From assembly GCA_964446835.1 (NCBI GenBank), contig CAYUQT010000055.1, positions 7,357-71,356 on the forward strand: 64,000 bases of DNA, read 5' to 3'. Positions 43,677 to 53,418 of the stretch are shown here, piece after piece (within the stretch, counting starts at the first letter, position 1; each line of letters starts with the position of its first letter). Source of the DNA: CAYUQT01 sp964446835 (lineage in GTDB: Bacteria; Planctomycetota; Phycisphaerae; UBA1845; JAFGLZ01). The translations under genes were made by a program, and so were the position numbers. The notes under the pieces are model-generated. The model was not told the DNA's origin and did not search any database. It saw only the letters and a program-made list of their open reading frames with translations.

Positions 43677-44339
43677 ATGAGCGAAGCACGCCGCGCAACC
43701 GCCAGAGAGATCGCGCAACCACACCTCAATGCGGGTGACCCGCTGGGCTGGTTCGAAGAACTCTATCTGCGGGCAAGCCAGGATCCCTCGATCCTCTCGT
43801 GGGCAGACTGTAAGCCGAACCCCAATCTCATCGACTGGCTGAACCATCGTGCCGTCGCCGGTCCCGGCCGGGCGATCGTCGTCGGCTGTGGCCTGGGCGA
43901 CGATGCCGAGGAACTGGCGCGCCGGGGCTTCCAGACCACCGCATTCGACATCTCCACGTCGGCCATCGCATGGAGCCGCAGACGCTTCCCCCAATCGTCG
44001 GTGTCCTATCTCGCCGCAGACATGCTCGCGGTGCCCGCCGAATGGCGGGCCGGCTTCGATTTCGTGCTGGAATCGTACACGCTCCAGGTGCTCCCTCCGC
44101 ACCTCCGGGCAGATGCTACTCGTGAGGTCGCCTCGCTGGTCGCACCCGGCGGCACGCTGCTCGTCATCGCCCGGGGCAGAGAGCCACTCGACCCGGAAGG
44201 AAACATGCCCTGGCCCCTGACCAGGGATGAGCTGTCGCGTTTCGAATCTCACGGCCTCACGCAGATCGCCTTCGACGATTACATGGACAGAGAAGACCCG
44301 CCGATCCGTCGGTTCAGAGTCACCTATCGGCGGGAATAA
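43677..44339 (+). CDS. Class I SAM-dependent methyltransferase
   Basis: The 220-residue protein has the SAM-binding motif IVVGCGLGDDAEELARRG (about 60-78) and the acidic loop FDISTSAIAWSRRRF. The later motif FDFVLESYTLQVLPPHLR and the pattern of a thiopurine-methyltransferase-like fold follow. The ATG at 43677 is 41 bp after the SPFH-ABC operon's last gene, so it may be read through. The methyl acceptor is unknown. The GGCGG-type stretch near the C-terminus adds no domain. Confidence 0.82.
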   Translation: MSEARRATAREIAQPHLNAGDPLGWFEELYLRASQDPSILSWADCKPNPNLIDWLNHRAVAGPGRAIVVGCGLGDDAEELARRGFQTTAFDISTSAIAWSRRRFPQSSVSYLAADMLAVPAEWRAGFDFVLESYTLQVLPPHLRADATREVASLVAPGGTLLVIARGREPLDPEGNMPWPLTRDELSRFESHGLTQIAFDDYMDREDPPIRRFRVTYRRE

Positions 44340-44416
44340 CCCAGAGTACCCCGCAGGCCGTAGGCAGACAGCGACCGCCCGCCGCGCCCGATACAAAACG
44401 TTCAACGGGAGTCACC

Positions 44417-45202
44417 ATGACACACGAGTTCGACGGCAAGAAATACGAGGCGGCTTCCGCTCACCAGAAGGAGTGGGGCACGAAACTCATCGCGGAATTG
44501 GATCTCCGGGGCACCGAACGCGTTCTCGACCTCGGCTGCGGTGACGGCGCCCTCACCGCGCAGATCGCCGATCTCGTCCCGCAAGGTCAGGTCGTCGGCA
44601 TCGATGCCTCGCAGGGCATGATCGATGCCGCCGCGCCAAAGGCACGGGCCAACCTTCGATTCCTTCTCATGGACATCAACGATCTCGACTTCTCTGACGA
44701 GTTCGATGCCGTCTTCTCGAACGCCACCCTCCATTGGGTGAAGGACCACCGGCGGCTCTATCAGAACGTCACTCGCGCGCTCCGGCACGGCGGAAGGGTC
44801 CGCTTCAACTTCGCGGGCGACGGCAACTGCTCCCGATTCTACAAGGTCATCCGGCAGGCCATGTCGAAGGCCGAATTCACCGCCCACTTCGCCGAGTTCC
44901 AATGGCCCTGGTACATGCCCACCGTGGACGAATACGCCGCGCTCGTCGCCTCCGGCGGGCTGTCCCGCACGCGGGTCTGGCCCGAGAACGCCGACAGGTT
45001 CTTCCCCAACGAAGACGCCATGATCCGCTGGGTCGATCAGCCCAGCCTCGTCCCGTTCCTCGCCCGCGTTCCTCCGCCGGACAAGCAGGCATTCCGCGCG
45101 TGGGTGGTCGCAAAGATGATCCAGGAGACCAGGCAGGACGACGGGCGGTGCTTCGAGACGTTCCGCCGCATCCATGTCTACGCCGTGAAATCGAACGCCT
45201 GA
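44417..45202 (+). CDS. SAM methyltransferase, trans-aconitate methyltransferase-like
   Basis: The 261-residue protein has VLDLGCGDGALTAQIADLV (about 37-55), VVGIDASQGMIDAA, FLLMDINDLDFSDEFDAVFS and NATLHWVKDHRRLYQNV. The NATLHW motif and overall order match trans-aconitate 2-methyltransferase-type enzymes. A role in small-acid methylation is only suggested by similarity. It starts 77 bp downstream of the other methyltransferase; the two do not appear to be duplicates. Confidence 0.85.
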   Translation: MTHEFDGKKYEAASAHQKEWGTKLIAELDLRGTERVLDLGCGDGALTAQIADLVPQGQVVGIDASQGMIDAAAPKARANLRFLLMDINDLDFSDEFDAVFSNATLHWVKDHRRLYQNVTRALRHGGRVRFNFAGDGNCSRFYKVIRQAMSKAEFTAHFAEFQWPWYMPTVDEYAALVASGGLSRTRVWPENADRFFPNEDAMIRWVDQPSLVPFLARVPPPDKQAFRAWVVAKMIQETRQDDGRCFETFRRIHVYAVKSNA

Positions 45203-45236
45203 CACCCCCGTAGCATTCGGCGGTACAATCCGCGAC

Positions 45237-46391
45237 ATGAGGCGCTCCGTAGCCCATCTTCCCCTGCATGGCGGCCAGGCACCGGCCTGGCTGTTCAAGC
45301 GAATGCACCGGCTGGCCGGTTCGATCGTACAGCTCATCATCGACGATGCCGGCGCGGGTGAGATGCTCCTGCGACTGGCCGACCCCTGCTGGTTCCAGGC
45401 CTTCGGGTGTGTCCTCGGCTTCGACTGGCACAGCAGCGGCCTGACAACCGTCACTTGCGGCGCTCTCAAAGAGGCCTACAAACGGCTCGGGCGCGAACTC
45501 GGCATCCATGTGGCCGGCGGCAAGGGCGGCGTCAGCCGAAAAACCCCACAGGAGATCATGACCGTCGGCGAGCAGACCGGCCTCGACGCCGATCGGCTGG
45601 TCTACGCTTCGAAGATGTCGGCTAAGGTCGACAGCGCCGCCGTTCAGGACGGCTACGAACTCTACCACCACAGCTTCTTCTTCGACGATCAGGGCCGTTG
45701 GTGCGTCGTTCAGCAGGGCATGAACGAGACGAATCGTTACGCCCGCCGATACCACTGGCTCGAAACACAGGTCGCCGCAGCGCTCCCGGCACCGGCGGAG
45801 CCGACCGCACCGACCGAATCGCCGCCCCCATCGGCCGCCGGCCACGTCGCCTCCTTCGTCCGCGAACCGCACCACGGCATCATCGCCCAACAGAAGACCG
45901 ACGGGCAGCTCATGCTCAACATGGTCGCCGCCGAGGCCGAGGGCTGCCGCACCGCCAGCGTCGAACTGACCCACATCAGGCCCGAAGCCATCCTCCGCGA
46001 GGTCGGCGACGGCCCCTCCCTGTTCATGCCGGCCCACCACCCTGTCCTGCCCAGCGATGTGAACCCCGTCTGGCTGGGAAAGGTCTTGCGTGGGGTCTGC
46101 GATCAGCCGCCGACCGATTTCGAGGGGCTCCTGGCGATGAAGGGGGTCGGGGCCAAGACGATTCGCAGCCTGGCGCTGATTGCCGAGCTGATCTACGGGC
46201 AGGCGGCCTCGCACCGCGATCCGGCCACCTTCAGCTTCGCCCACGGCGGCAAAGACGGCACACCCTTCCCGGTCGATCGGCATCTCTACGATCGCAACAT
46301 CGCCCTGCTGGAAAAAGCGGTGGCACGAAGCGCCGTCGAGCCGGCCATCAAGGACGACGCCCTTCGCCGGCTGGAACGATACGTGCGATAG
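45237..46391 (+). CDS. DUF763 protein
   Basis: The 384-residue protein fits DUF763: VAHLPLHGGQAPAWLFKRMH, IVQLIIDDAGAGEMLLRLAD, GGKGGVSRKTPQEI and YELYHHSFFFDDQGRW. It also has a helix-hairpin-helix-like segment in the second half (LLAMKGVGAKTIRSLALIAE) of the DNA-binding type. The family is common in archaea and some bacteria, and its biochemical role is not established. The HhH segment makes a nucleic-acid role plausible. It ends 25 bp before the convergent propeller gene. Confidence 0.85.
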   Translation: MRRSVAHLPLHGGQAPAWLFKRMHRLAGSIVQLIIDDAGAGEMLLRLADPCWFQAFGCVLGFDWHSSGLTTVTCGALKEAYKRLGRELGIHVAGGKGGVSRKTPQEIMTVGEQTGLDADRLVYASKMSAKVDSAAVQDGYELYHHSFFFDDQGRWCVVQQGMNETNRYARRYHWLETQVAAALPAPAEPTAPTESPPPSAAGHVASFVREPHHGIIAQQKTDGQLMLNMVAAEAEGCRTASVELTHIRPEAILREVGDGPSLFMPAHHPVLPSDVNPVWLGKVLRGVCDQPPTDFEGLLAMKGVGAKTIRSLALIAELIYGQAASHRDPATFSFAHGGKDGTPFPVDRHLYDRNIALLEKAVARSAVEPAIKDDALRRLERYVR

Positions 46392-46415
46392 GATCGCCCC
46401 CAGACCCCTCCCGAA

Positions 46416-47525
46416 TCAGCGGCACCCCATGTTCTGAATCTTCGGGAAGTACAGCCACAGGTGCCCCAGGTTGTCGTCCTCGCCGAAGTAGATCTGCCCG
46501 TCGCGACCCGTCACCGCGTCGCCGAAGACATAGCCATAGCGGCGGCGTTCGAGCACCGAGACCGCCACGCCGAGGTTCGCCACTTCTTTCTTGATCGGGT
46601 TGTAGCAGAACATCTTGGCCAGTTCGTCGCCGCAGAAACCGAACAGGCGGCCGTCGAACGTCACCGCCATCGGGCCGACCGGTGCCAGCAGGGTCTTGCC
46701 CAGCGGGTCGCCGAACCCGTGTGATTCGCCGAAGGCAAACAGGTTGCCCCCCGCGTCGGCCGTATAGGCCAGCCCCCGTTGCGCATCGCGGGCCCACCGC
46801 AGCGGATGGTTCCAGGTCCCCGCGGGCAGCTTGACGGCCTTCCGCTGGAGCTGCTTGGCCTGAAGATCGTATCGCCACAGGTGCCCCGCCTCGTCGAGTC
46901 CGAACACCCCGCCCTTGGAACCCAGACAGAGCTGTCCCTGGGCGCGCAGCTCGTCGAGTACCTGAACCTTCCCCGCCTCGACGTCGACGGAGAACAGGTG
47001 CCCCGTCGTCGTCCCGACCACACGCGTTCCCGACGGATCGGCCACAAGGTGGATAATCCGCTCGCCCTTGACGACCTCGCCCATGTCCTGGAACGGCGAG
47101 CGTCCGAAGCCCCACTCCTGAATCAGGTCGAAGGGCAGGCCCTGAAGCCCCCCCGCGACGATACGCCCGCCGCCCTTGCCGTTGACGCCGGCGACAAACT
47201 TGCCCTTGGCGCAGCACAGACCCGCACAGTGGTCTGCCCCCTCCACCGTGCCCATGTCAAAGACCACTCCGGTCACCCCGTGGAACATCGCGACGAACAG
47301 GTGGACGAGCCGCCCACCCGTGCCGCCGTAGACGATGCCCTCCGGCGTGATGTCCAGCGCCGTGATGTGGCTCTCGTCCGCGACGATCGGGACGCTCGCC
47401 CCCGGAAAGCACATCGGGAAGGCGACCATGCTGCCTTCCTTCATGTACGTGCCGTGGACGATCTCGTCGATGACCGCCTTGGCCTCGGGGCTGTTCATGT
47501 CATAGCGTTTCTTCTTGTCGCTCAT
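46416..47525 (-). CDS. Beta-propeller-like protein
   Basis: The 369-residue protein contains repeating strands with G-G-x-x-h-h-h patterns: VYGGTGGRLVHLFVAMFHGV, GRIVAGGLQGLPFDLI, VGTTTGHLFSVDVEAGKV, GGVFGLDEAGHLWRYDLQ, GRLFGFCGDELAKMFCYN. This is consistent with a six- or seven-bladed beta-propeller of the NHL/YWTD kind. No signal peptide is seen, so it is probably cytoplasmic. It starts seven bases after the next upstream propeller gene's stop, as part of a two-gene operon. Such proteins commonly bind other proteins or sugars; no partner is visible. Confidence 0.65.
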   Translation of the reverse strand: MSDKKKRYDMNSPEAKAVIDEIVHGTYMKEGSMVAFPMCFPGASVPIVADESHITALDITPEGIVYGGTGGRLVHLFVAMFHGVTGVVFDMGTVEGADHCAGLCCAKGKFVAGVNGKGGGRIVAGGLQGLPFDLIQEWGFGRSPFQDMGEVVKGERIIHLVADPSGTRVVGTTTGHLFSVDVEAGKVQVLDELRAQGQLCLGSKGGVFGLDEAGHLWRYDLQAKQLQRKAVKLPAGTWNHPLRWARDAQRGLAYTADAGGNLFAFGESHGFGDPLGKTLLAPVGPMAVTFDGRLFGFCGDELAKMFCYNPIKKEVANLGVAVSVLERRRYGYVFGDAVTGRDGQIYFGEDDNLGHLWLYFPKIQNMGCR

Positions 47526-47531
47526 GGTTTA

Positions 47532-48782
47532 TTACCCCCACATGCGGATGGGCAAATGGGCATTGGGCTTCTTGCGATCGCTGGGCATATGGACCTTGAA
47601 GATCCCCACCGGGCGCGGGCCGACATGGCCGAAGAACAGATCGCCGTTGTGGTCGATCGCCCCGCGCGACACATACTGTGCATCCTTGTCCGGCCGCTTC
47701 AGATACGCCACCTCCTGGCGCTCGAGCGTCGCCGGATTGAGCCGCCACACGACGCCCTCCATCTGCCGCCCGGTGACCGTGTTCGGACAATAAACCGGGT
47801 CTTTCCATCGTGAGGCCACGTAATACAACATGCCGTCCCCGCCGAAGACCAGCCCCCCGCAATGATCCGTGAAGGTGTCGATCGGTACGGTCAGATCGCG
47901 CTTCTGCGTGGTCGGCCCGAGGTCCTCGACCCGTCCCCACGCGCCCTCATTGGGGAAGATGCGCATCAGATACGGATTGGCGATCCACGTGCCGGCGTAG
48001 ATGCACTCGCCGTCGGGCGAGCCGGCCACGTCGTAGAATACGCTGTGCCATCCCGTCTGGAACTCGCGGTTGTGCGGCAGCACATAGGGCGAGGTCTCCA
48101 GCCGGTCCTTCTCCGGATCGTAGCGAACCAGGTGGCCGTAGTCGTCGGTCGTCCACACGCGGTGCCGCTTGTCCAGAAACAGCGCCTGGGCGTTGATCGA
48201 ACCGATCCGACCGATGTCGCGCCGCTGCCGCGTCTTCAGGTCGTAGATGATGAAGTGATCGCGCGGATAGCTCAAGGCATAGAGCCGCTGCCGCTCCTCG
48301 TCGTGCAGCAGACAGCGGCAGCCCTCCTTGGGAATCAGCGTGTCCCACCACAGAACCTTGTCCGTCCGCGTGTCCAGGGCCAGCAGCGCACTGCCCCTGA
48401 AACATCGCTTCGCGTCGTGCCACGACAACCACGGAGAATAGGCCGGCAGGTCGATCGGCGGCCCCGAAAGGTGGGTCGCCATATACAGCACGCCGTCGTG
48501 CATCGACGGTGCGAAGCTGTAGTGGATCTTGCACTGCGTGGCCCGACCCGAGTCGCCCGGGTCTTCAACCTTGCGGTCGAGGTCGAACAGATACTCGAGC
48601 TTGTCGGCCTTCTCGTCGTATCGCACCAGCTTGACGATCCCGCCGGGCACGCCCTCGGCGCACGCCGCCGCGTAGATCCGTCCGTCCGGACCGACCGACA
48701 GCGACCAGCACGAGTCGGAATCGGGATGCTCCGTAAACGAGTACCAACTGACGGGGTAGCCCTGGGTGGGGGTCTGTTCCAT
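47532..48782 (-). CDS. Beta-propeller-like protein (partner)
   Basis: The ATG at 48782, with GGAGGT eight bases upstream, gives 416 residues. Repeating propeller blades are visible: SVGPDGRIYAAACAEGVPGG, LDKRHRVWTTDDYGHLVRYD, DGECIYAGTWIANPYLMRIF, GGLVFGGDGMLYYVASRWKD and GAIDHNGDLFFGHVGPRPVG. A cysteine-rich patch (EGCRCLLHDEERQ) is in the middle. It is followed directly by the shorter propeller protein, so the two probably act together. Both lack signal peptides. The substrate is unknown. Confidence 0.65.
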   Translation of the reverse strand: MEQTPTQGYPVSWYSFTEHPDSDSCWSLSVGPDGRIYAAACAEGVPGGIVKLVRYDEKADKLEYLFDLDRKVEDPGDSGRATQCKIHYSFAPSMHDGVLYMATHLSGPPIDLPAYSPWLSWHDAKRCFRGSALLALDTRTDKVLWWDTLIPKEGCRCLLHDEERQRLYALSYPRDHFIIYDLKTRQRRDIGRIGSINAQALFLDKRHRVWTTDDYGHLVRYDPEKDRLETSPYVLPHNREFQTGWHSVFYDVAGSPDGECIYAGTWIANPYLMRIFPNEGAWGRVEDLGPTTQKRDLTVPIDTFTDHCGGLVFGGDGMLYYVASRWKDPVYCPNTVTGRQMEGVVWRLNPATLERQEVAYLKRPDKDAQYVSRGAIDHNGDLFFGHVGPRPVGIFKVHMPSDRKKPNAHLPIRMWG

Positions 48783-49086
48783 GGTCCGATACCTCCCCTG
48801 CGGGTCACGTCGGGCAAACGATGCACGCGCTCGGCCGAGCGCGACTGGGATTCTATCGGCCAAGGCCCACGCTGGGAAGCCGCCGCAACCAGCGGGTGTG
48901 CTGCAGAAGTTGGAAAACGCGGGTCATCCGCCCCTCCCCCTGGGGAATCATCTGAACTCCCCCCACCCGGCAGCCGAAGATGTGGGAGCCGGGCACCGGT
49001 GCGCCCACCGGACAGCCCGCGCCCGCGGAAGGGGAACGGGCCGGTCGTAAGGTCTGATAATCGCTGGCATTCTAAGGAGCCCGATC

Positions 49087-50253
49087 ATGCGATGCCGCTC
49101 CGCGGCGGCCCTTGCCGCTGCCTGCATGGTGTGCCTTGCCCTGTCCTCCTGCCGTCCACCGTCGAACCGGTATGTCGCACCCCCGCCGCCCGAGGTGAGC
49201 GTCGGGCAGCCCGTCGAGCAAATGGTCACCGACGCCTTCGAGTACACCGGCACGACCGCCGGCCTCGAATCCGTCGAACTGCGGGCCCGCGTCAAAGGAT
49301 TCCTCTACAAGGTCCACTATCACCCGGGATCGTTCGTCAAGGCGAACGACCTCCTGTTCACCATCGATCAGCGAACGTTCAAGGCCACGGTCGATCAGGC
49401 CGCGGCGTCTGTGGCCTCGGCCCAGGCCGCCCTCAAGGACGCCGAGTTCAACTACGAACGCCTGTCCAAACTGCGCAAGGACGAGGTGGCCGCCGATCAG
49501 GAATACATCGATGCCGTCAGCAACTACGACAAGTGTAAGGCCAACGTCCAACTGACCACGGCCAAGCTGACCTCCGCCAGACTCGACCTCGAATTCACCG
49601 AGATCCGGGCGCCGATCGGCGGCGTAGTCAGCCGCAACCTGGTCGACGAAGGCGCGCTGGTCGGGGCGACCGACCCGACCCTCCTGGCGACCGTCGTCAA
49701 CGATGCGCAGGTCTACGTCTACTACAACGTCAGCGAGCAGGACTTCCTGACGCTCCGCCGGCAACATCCCGACCAGAAGGTGCTCGACACCCAGCGAACC
49801 GTGGTCCCCGTTCAAATCGGCATGCTCGACGAAACCGGCTATCCGCATGAAGGAAAAGTCGACGCCGTGGACAACAAGATGGATTCCTCCACCGGAACGA
49901 TCCAGTTGAGAGGCGTCTTCGACAATCCCAAGCGGGCGATCGTCGCGGGCCTCTTCGTTCGCGTCCGAATGCCCACGGGACGGCGTACCGCCATGCTCGT
50001 ACCCGATTCCGCCGTTGGCATCGACCAGGCCGGGCGATACGTCCTGACCGTCAACGATCAGAACATCGTCGAACGACGGGCCGTTCAGGTCGGCCGCGTG
50101 GTCGACCAGATGCGCATCATCGACTCGGGTCTGAATCCGCAGGACCGGCTGGTCGTCAACGGCATGCAGAGGGCCCACGTCGGCTCGAAGATCACACCGG
50201 TCAAGGCATCCGTCGCACAGACTGCACCCACCAGCACGCGGGTATCCCGTTAG
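49087..50253 (+). CDS. RND efflux periplasmic adaptor (lipoprotein)
   Basis: The 388-residue membrane-fusion protein has a lipobox-type signal ending LALSSC (Cys about residue 22). A barrel-sandwich hybrid follows (VELRARVKGFLYKVHYHPGS, later EIRAPIGGVVSRNLVDEGAL), with a helical hairpin between, and then beta-barrel and membrane-proximal domains. It links an RND pump to an outer-membrane channel. The gene is 12 bp upstream of the pump gene. No outer-membrane factor gene follows, so the channel must be encoded elsewhere. Confidence 0.92.
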   Translation: MRCRSAAALAAACMVCLALSSCRPPSNRYVAPPPPEVSVGQPVEQMVTDAFEYTGTTAGLESVELRARVKGFLYKVHYHPGSFVKANDLLFTIDQRTFKATVDQAAASVASAQAALKDAEFNYERLSKLRKDEVAADQEYIDAVSNYDKCKANVQLTTAKLTSARLDLEFTEIRAPIGGVVSRNLVDEGALVGATDPTLLATVVNDAQVYVYYNVSEQDFLTLRRQHPDQKVLDTQRTVVPVQIGMLDETGYPHEGKVDAVDNKMDSSTGTIQLRGVFDNPKRAIVAGLFVRVRMPTGRRTAMLVPDSAVGIDQAGRYVLTVNDQNIVERRAVQVGRVVDQMRIIDSGLNPQDRLVVNGMQRAHVGSKITPVKASVAQTAPTSTRVSR

Positions 50254-50265
50254 GAGCAGACGCCG

Positions 50266-53200
50266 ATGCTCAGCAAATTCTTCATCGAACACCCCGTCCT
50301 GGCGTCGGTGATATCCGTCCTCATCGTGCTGGGCGGCCTGGCGGTCTATCCCACGCTGCCCGTAGCCCAATACCCCGAAATCACCCCGCCCATCATCCGC
50401 GTGACGACCAACTACCCGGGCGCCAGCGCCCAGGTCGTGGCCGATACCGTGGCCGCGCCGATCGAACAGCAGGTCAACGGCGTGGACAACATGCTGTACA
50501 TGATCAGCACGAGCGCCAGCGACGGCTCCTACCAACTCGAAGTTACGTTCGAACTCGGCACCAACGTCGATATCGCCACCGTGCTCGTTCAGAATCGCGT
50601 CGCCCAGGCGTCCGCTCAGCTTCCCGACGACGTCAAACGCCAGGGCGTGACCACCCAGAAGCGATCGACCCAGATGATCGGTATTGTGACCCTGGCCGCC
50701 ACAAACGACGAGGCGCGCAAGGTCTACGACGACCTCTACCTGGCAAACTACTTCACAATCAACGTCCGCGACGAACTCCTCAGGATCAAAGGTGTCGGCG
50801 ACGCGATGGTCCGTCCCCAAAAGGACTACGGCATGCGCGTCTGGCTCGACCCCGAAAAGCTCAAGGCGCGGGCCCTGACGACCTGCGACGTGGTCGCCGC
50901 ACTGCGCGAACAGAACGTCCAGGTCGCCGCCGGCGTCATCGGCCAGTCGCCGGCACCCAAAGGACAGATCTATCAGTTCACCGTCAGTACCCTCGGCCGC
51001 CTCGCCGGGCCCGACCAGTTCGGCGACATCATCGTCAAGACCTCCACCGACGGCCGGATCACACGCCTCAAGGAGGTGGCCAGAATCGAACTGGGTGCCA
51101 GGTGCTACGACGTCGTCACATCCGTCGACAGGGGGCCCGGCGCTATCATGCTGCTCTATCAGTCGCCGGGTGCCAACGCCGTCCAGGTGGCCACGCAGGT
51201 CAAAAAGGCACTGGCCAAAATGCGCGAGACCCTGCCCCAGGGACTCGACCTCCAGATGAAGTACGACGTCTCCGACTTCATCCAGTCGTCGATCAAGGAA
51301 GTCTACATCACACTGATCGAGGCGTTTGTCCTCGTGCTGATCGTCGTGATGGTCTTCCTCCGAAGCTTCCGCGCCACCCTCGTGCCCGTCACCACGGTGC
51401 CGGTCTCGATCATCGGCACCTTCATCGGCATGGCAATCTTCGGATTCTCCATCAATTTCCTGACCCTCTTCGGTCTGATCCTGGCCATCGGGATCGTCGT
51501 CGATGACGCCATCGTCGTGGTCGAAAACGTCGAACGCGTCATGACCGAACGCCGCCTGCCCGTCAAAGAAGCCACCATCGCGGCCATGGCCGAGATCCTC
51601 TCGCCCATCCTGTCCATTACGCTCGTGCTGATGGCCGTCTTCATCCCCACGGCGCTACTGCCCGGCATCACCGGACAGATGTACCGCCAGTTCGCACTGA
51701 CCATCGCAATCAGTACGTTCATCAGCGCGCTCAACGCCCTGACCCTCAAACCCGTCCAGTGCACCAAGTGGCTCCGACCCCATGTCGAGGGACACGCCCC
51801 CGGCCTGTTCTCGCGGGCCTTCGAATCCGTCTTCAACACCCTGTCCAACGCATATGCCCGGCTGATTCGGTTCGGAATCAGCGGGTGGAAACTGGGCGTG
51901 ACCTTCGCGCTCTTCGCAGGGGCGATGGCCATGACCTATCACAGCATCCGAACGGTGCCCACGGGATTCCTGCCCATCGAAGACCGCGGAATGGTCATGG
52001 TCGACCTCCAGATGCCCGACAGCGCCTCCCAGGAACGCACCGCCCAGGTCATGCGCCGCGTCGAGGACATCCTCAGCCAGACCGACGGCGTCCGAAGCAC
52101 CACGACGTTCGCCGGCATGTCGATCCTCAACGGCAACGCCTCAAACTTCGGGTTCGCATTCGGCATGCTCACAAGCTGGGACGAACGCTACAAGCGCGGT
52201 CGTGGCCTCGATACGATCCTGCGGGAACTCCGGGGCAAGTTCTCCACAATCCAGGAGGGACGGGCACTGGCCTTCACGCTGCCGGCCATCGACGGCGTCG
52301 GCAACGTCTCCGGCTTCGACCTCCGCGTGCAAGACCGCCAGGCCGTGGGCAACGAGGCCCTCCAGGTCGTCGCCGATGAGATGGTCGCCGCGGGCAATGC
52401 CCAAACCCGCCTGCGAGCGGTAAACTCGGCCTTCCGTGCCGGCGTGCCGCAGGTCTTCATCGACATCGATCGCGAGAAGGTCAAGAAGATGGGCGTCCCC
52501 CTCGACACCGTCTTCAACACCCTTCAGGCCTATCTCGGCTCGACCTATGTCAACGACTTCAACCGCTTCGGACGAACGTGGCAGGTCAACGTGCAGGCCG
52601 AAAGCCAGTTCCGCGCCCATCTGCGAGATGCCCTGCAACTCGAGTTCCGAAACCCGCAGGGCGGAATGATCCCCCTCGGAGCGGTGGCCAAAATCGTCGA
52701 GACGCGAGGCCCCGATCGCGTGATCCGCTACAACATGTTCCCTTCGGCCCAGATCACCGGCGATCCGGCACCGGGGGCCAGCACCGGACAGGCCCTCGAC
52801 ATCATGGAACAGATGGCCCGCGAGACGCTGCCGCCCGGCATGAGCTACGAGTGGTCCGCGCTGTCCTATCAGGAAAAGAAGGCCGAGGGACAGGGCAACC
52901 TCCTGTTCGGCCTGGCGATCGTTGTCGTCGTGCTCATCCTGGCCGGCCAGTATGAAAGCTGGTCCACCCCCGTCGCGGTGATCCTGACCTGCCCGCTGGC
53001 CATCCTCGGGGCCATGATGTTCCTGCTGTGGTGGGGACGTGACAACAACGTCTATACGACCATCGGATTGGTGCTGCTCGTCGGATTGGGTGCCAAGAAC
53101 GCCATCCTGATCATTCAGTTCGCCCGCGAGCACGAGGCCAAAGGCGCCGGCCTGATCGATGCCGTCGTCGAGGGCGCTCGCACGCGATTCCGCCCCATCC

Positions 53201-53409
53201 TCATGACGTCCTTCGCCTTCATCCTGGGCTGCGTGCCGCTGATGACCGCCACCGGGGCCGGCGCCGCAGGTCGCGTCTCCCTCGGCACCGCCGTCGTGGG
53301 AGGCATGCTGGCCAACACCATGCTGGGGCTGCTCTTCACCCCCATGCTCTACGTCGTCGTCCAACGCGTCACGAGACTCTTCGGACGAGGGAAACCGCCG
53401 ACGGCCTGA
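50266..53409 (+). CDS. RND-type multidrug efflux pump, AcrB/HAE1 family
   Basis: The 1047-residue length is typical. The N-terminal segment FFIEHPVLASVISVLIVLGG, the porter segments, the paired membrane acids in GIVVDDAIVVVENVERVMTE and the essential Lys in VLLVGLGAKNAILIIQFAREH are in place. These residues relay protons in known AcrB pumps. The pump exports hydrophobic drugs, bile-salt-like compounds or dyes. It forms an operon with the adaptor at 49087. The following gene is convergent, only nine bases away, with no clear terminator between. Confidence 0.95.
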   Translation: MLSKFFIEHPVLASVISVLIVLGGLAVYPTLPVAQYPEITPPIIRVTTNYPGASAQVVADTVAAPIEQQVNGVDNMLYMISTSASDGSYQLEVTFELGTNVDIATVLVQNRVAQASAQLPDDVKRQGVTTQKRSTQMIGIVTLAATNDEARKVYDDLYLANYFTINVRDELLRIKGVGDAMVRPQKDYGMRVWLDPEKLKARALTTCDVVAALREQNVQVAAGVIGQSPAPKGQIYQFTVSTLGRLAGPDQFGDIIVKTSTDGRITRLKEVARIELGARCYDVVTSVDRGPGAIMLLYQSPGANAVQVATQVKKALAKMRETLPQGLDLQMKYDVSDFIQSSIKEVYITLIEAFVLVLIVVMVFLRSFRATLVPVTTVPVSIIGTFIGMAIFGFSINFLTLFGLILAIGIVVDDAIVVVENVERVMTERRLPVKEATIAAMAEILSPILSITLVLMAVFIPTALLPGITGQMYRQFALTIAISTFISALNALTLKPVQCTKWLRPHVEGHAPGLFSRAFESVFNTLSNAYARLIRFGISGWKLGVTFALFAGAMAMTYHSIRTVPTGFLPIEDRGMVMVDLQMPDSASQERTAQVMRRVEDILSQTDGVRSTTTFAGMSILNGNASNFGFAFGMLTSWDERYKRGRGLDTILRELRGKFSTIQEGRALAFTLPAIDGVGNVSGFDLRVQDRQAVGNEALQVVADEMVAAGNAQTRLRAVNSAFRAGVPQVFIDIDREKVKKMGVPLDTVFNTLQAYLGSTYVNDFNRFGRTWQVNVQAESQFRAHLRDALQLEFRNPQGGMIPLGAVAKIVETRGPDRVIRYNMFPSAQITGDPAPGASTGQALDIMEQMARETLPPGMSYEWSALSYQEKKAEGQGNLLFGLAIVVVVLILAGQYESWSTPVAVILTCPLAILGAMMFLLWWGRDNNVYTTIGLVLLVGLGAKNAILIIQFAREHEAKGAGLIDAVVEGARTRFRPILMTSFAFILGCVPLMTATGAGAAGRVSLGTAVVGGMLANTMLGLLFTPMLYVVVQRVTRLFGRGKPPTA

Positions 53410-53418
53410 GACGCCGGA

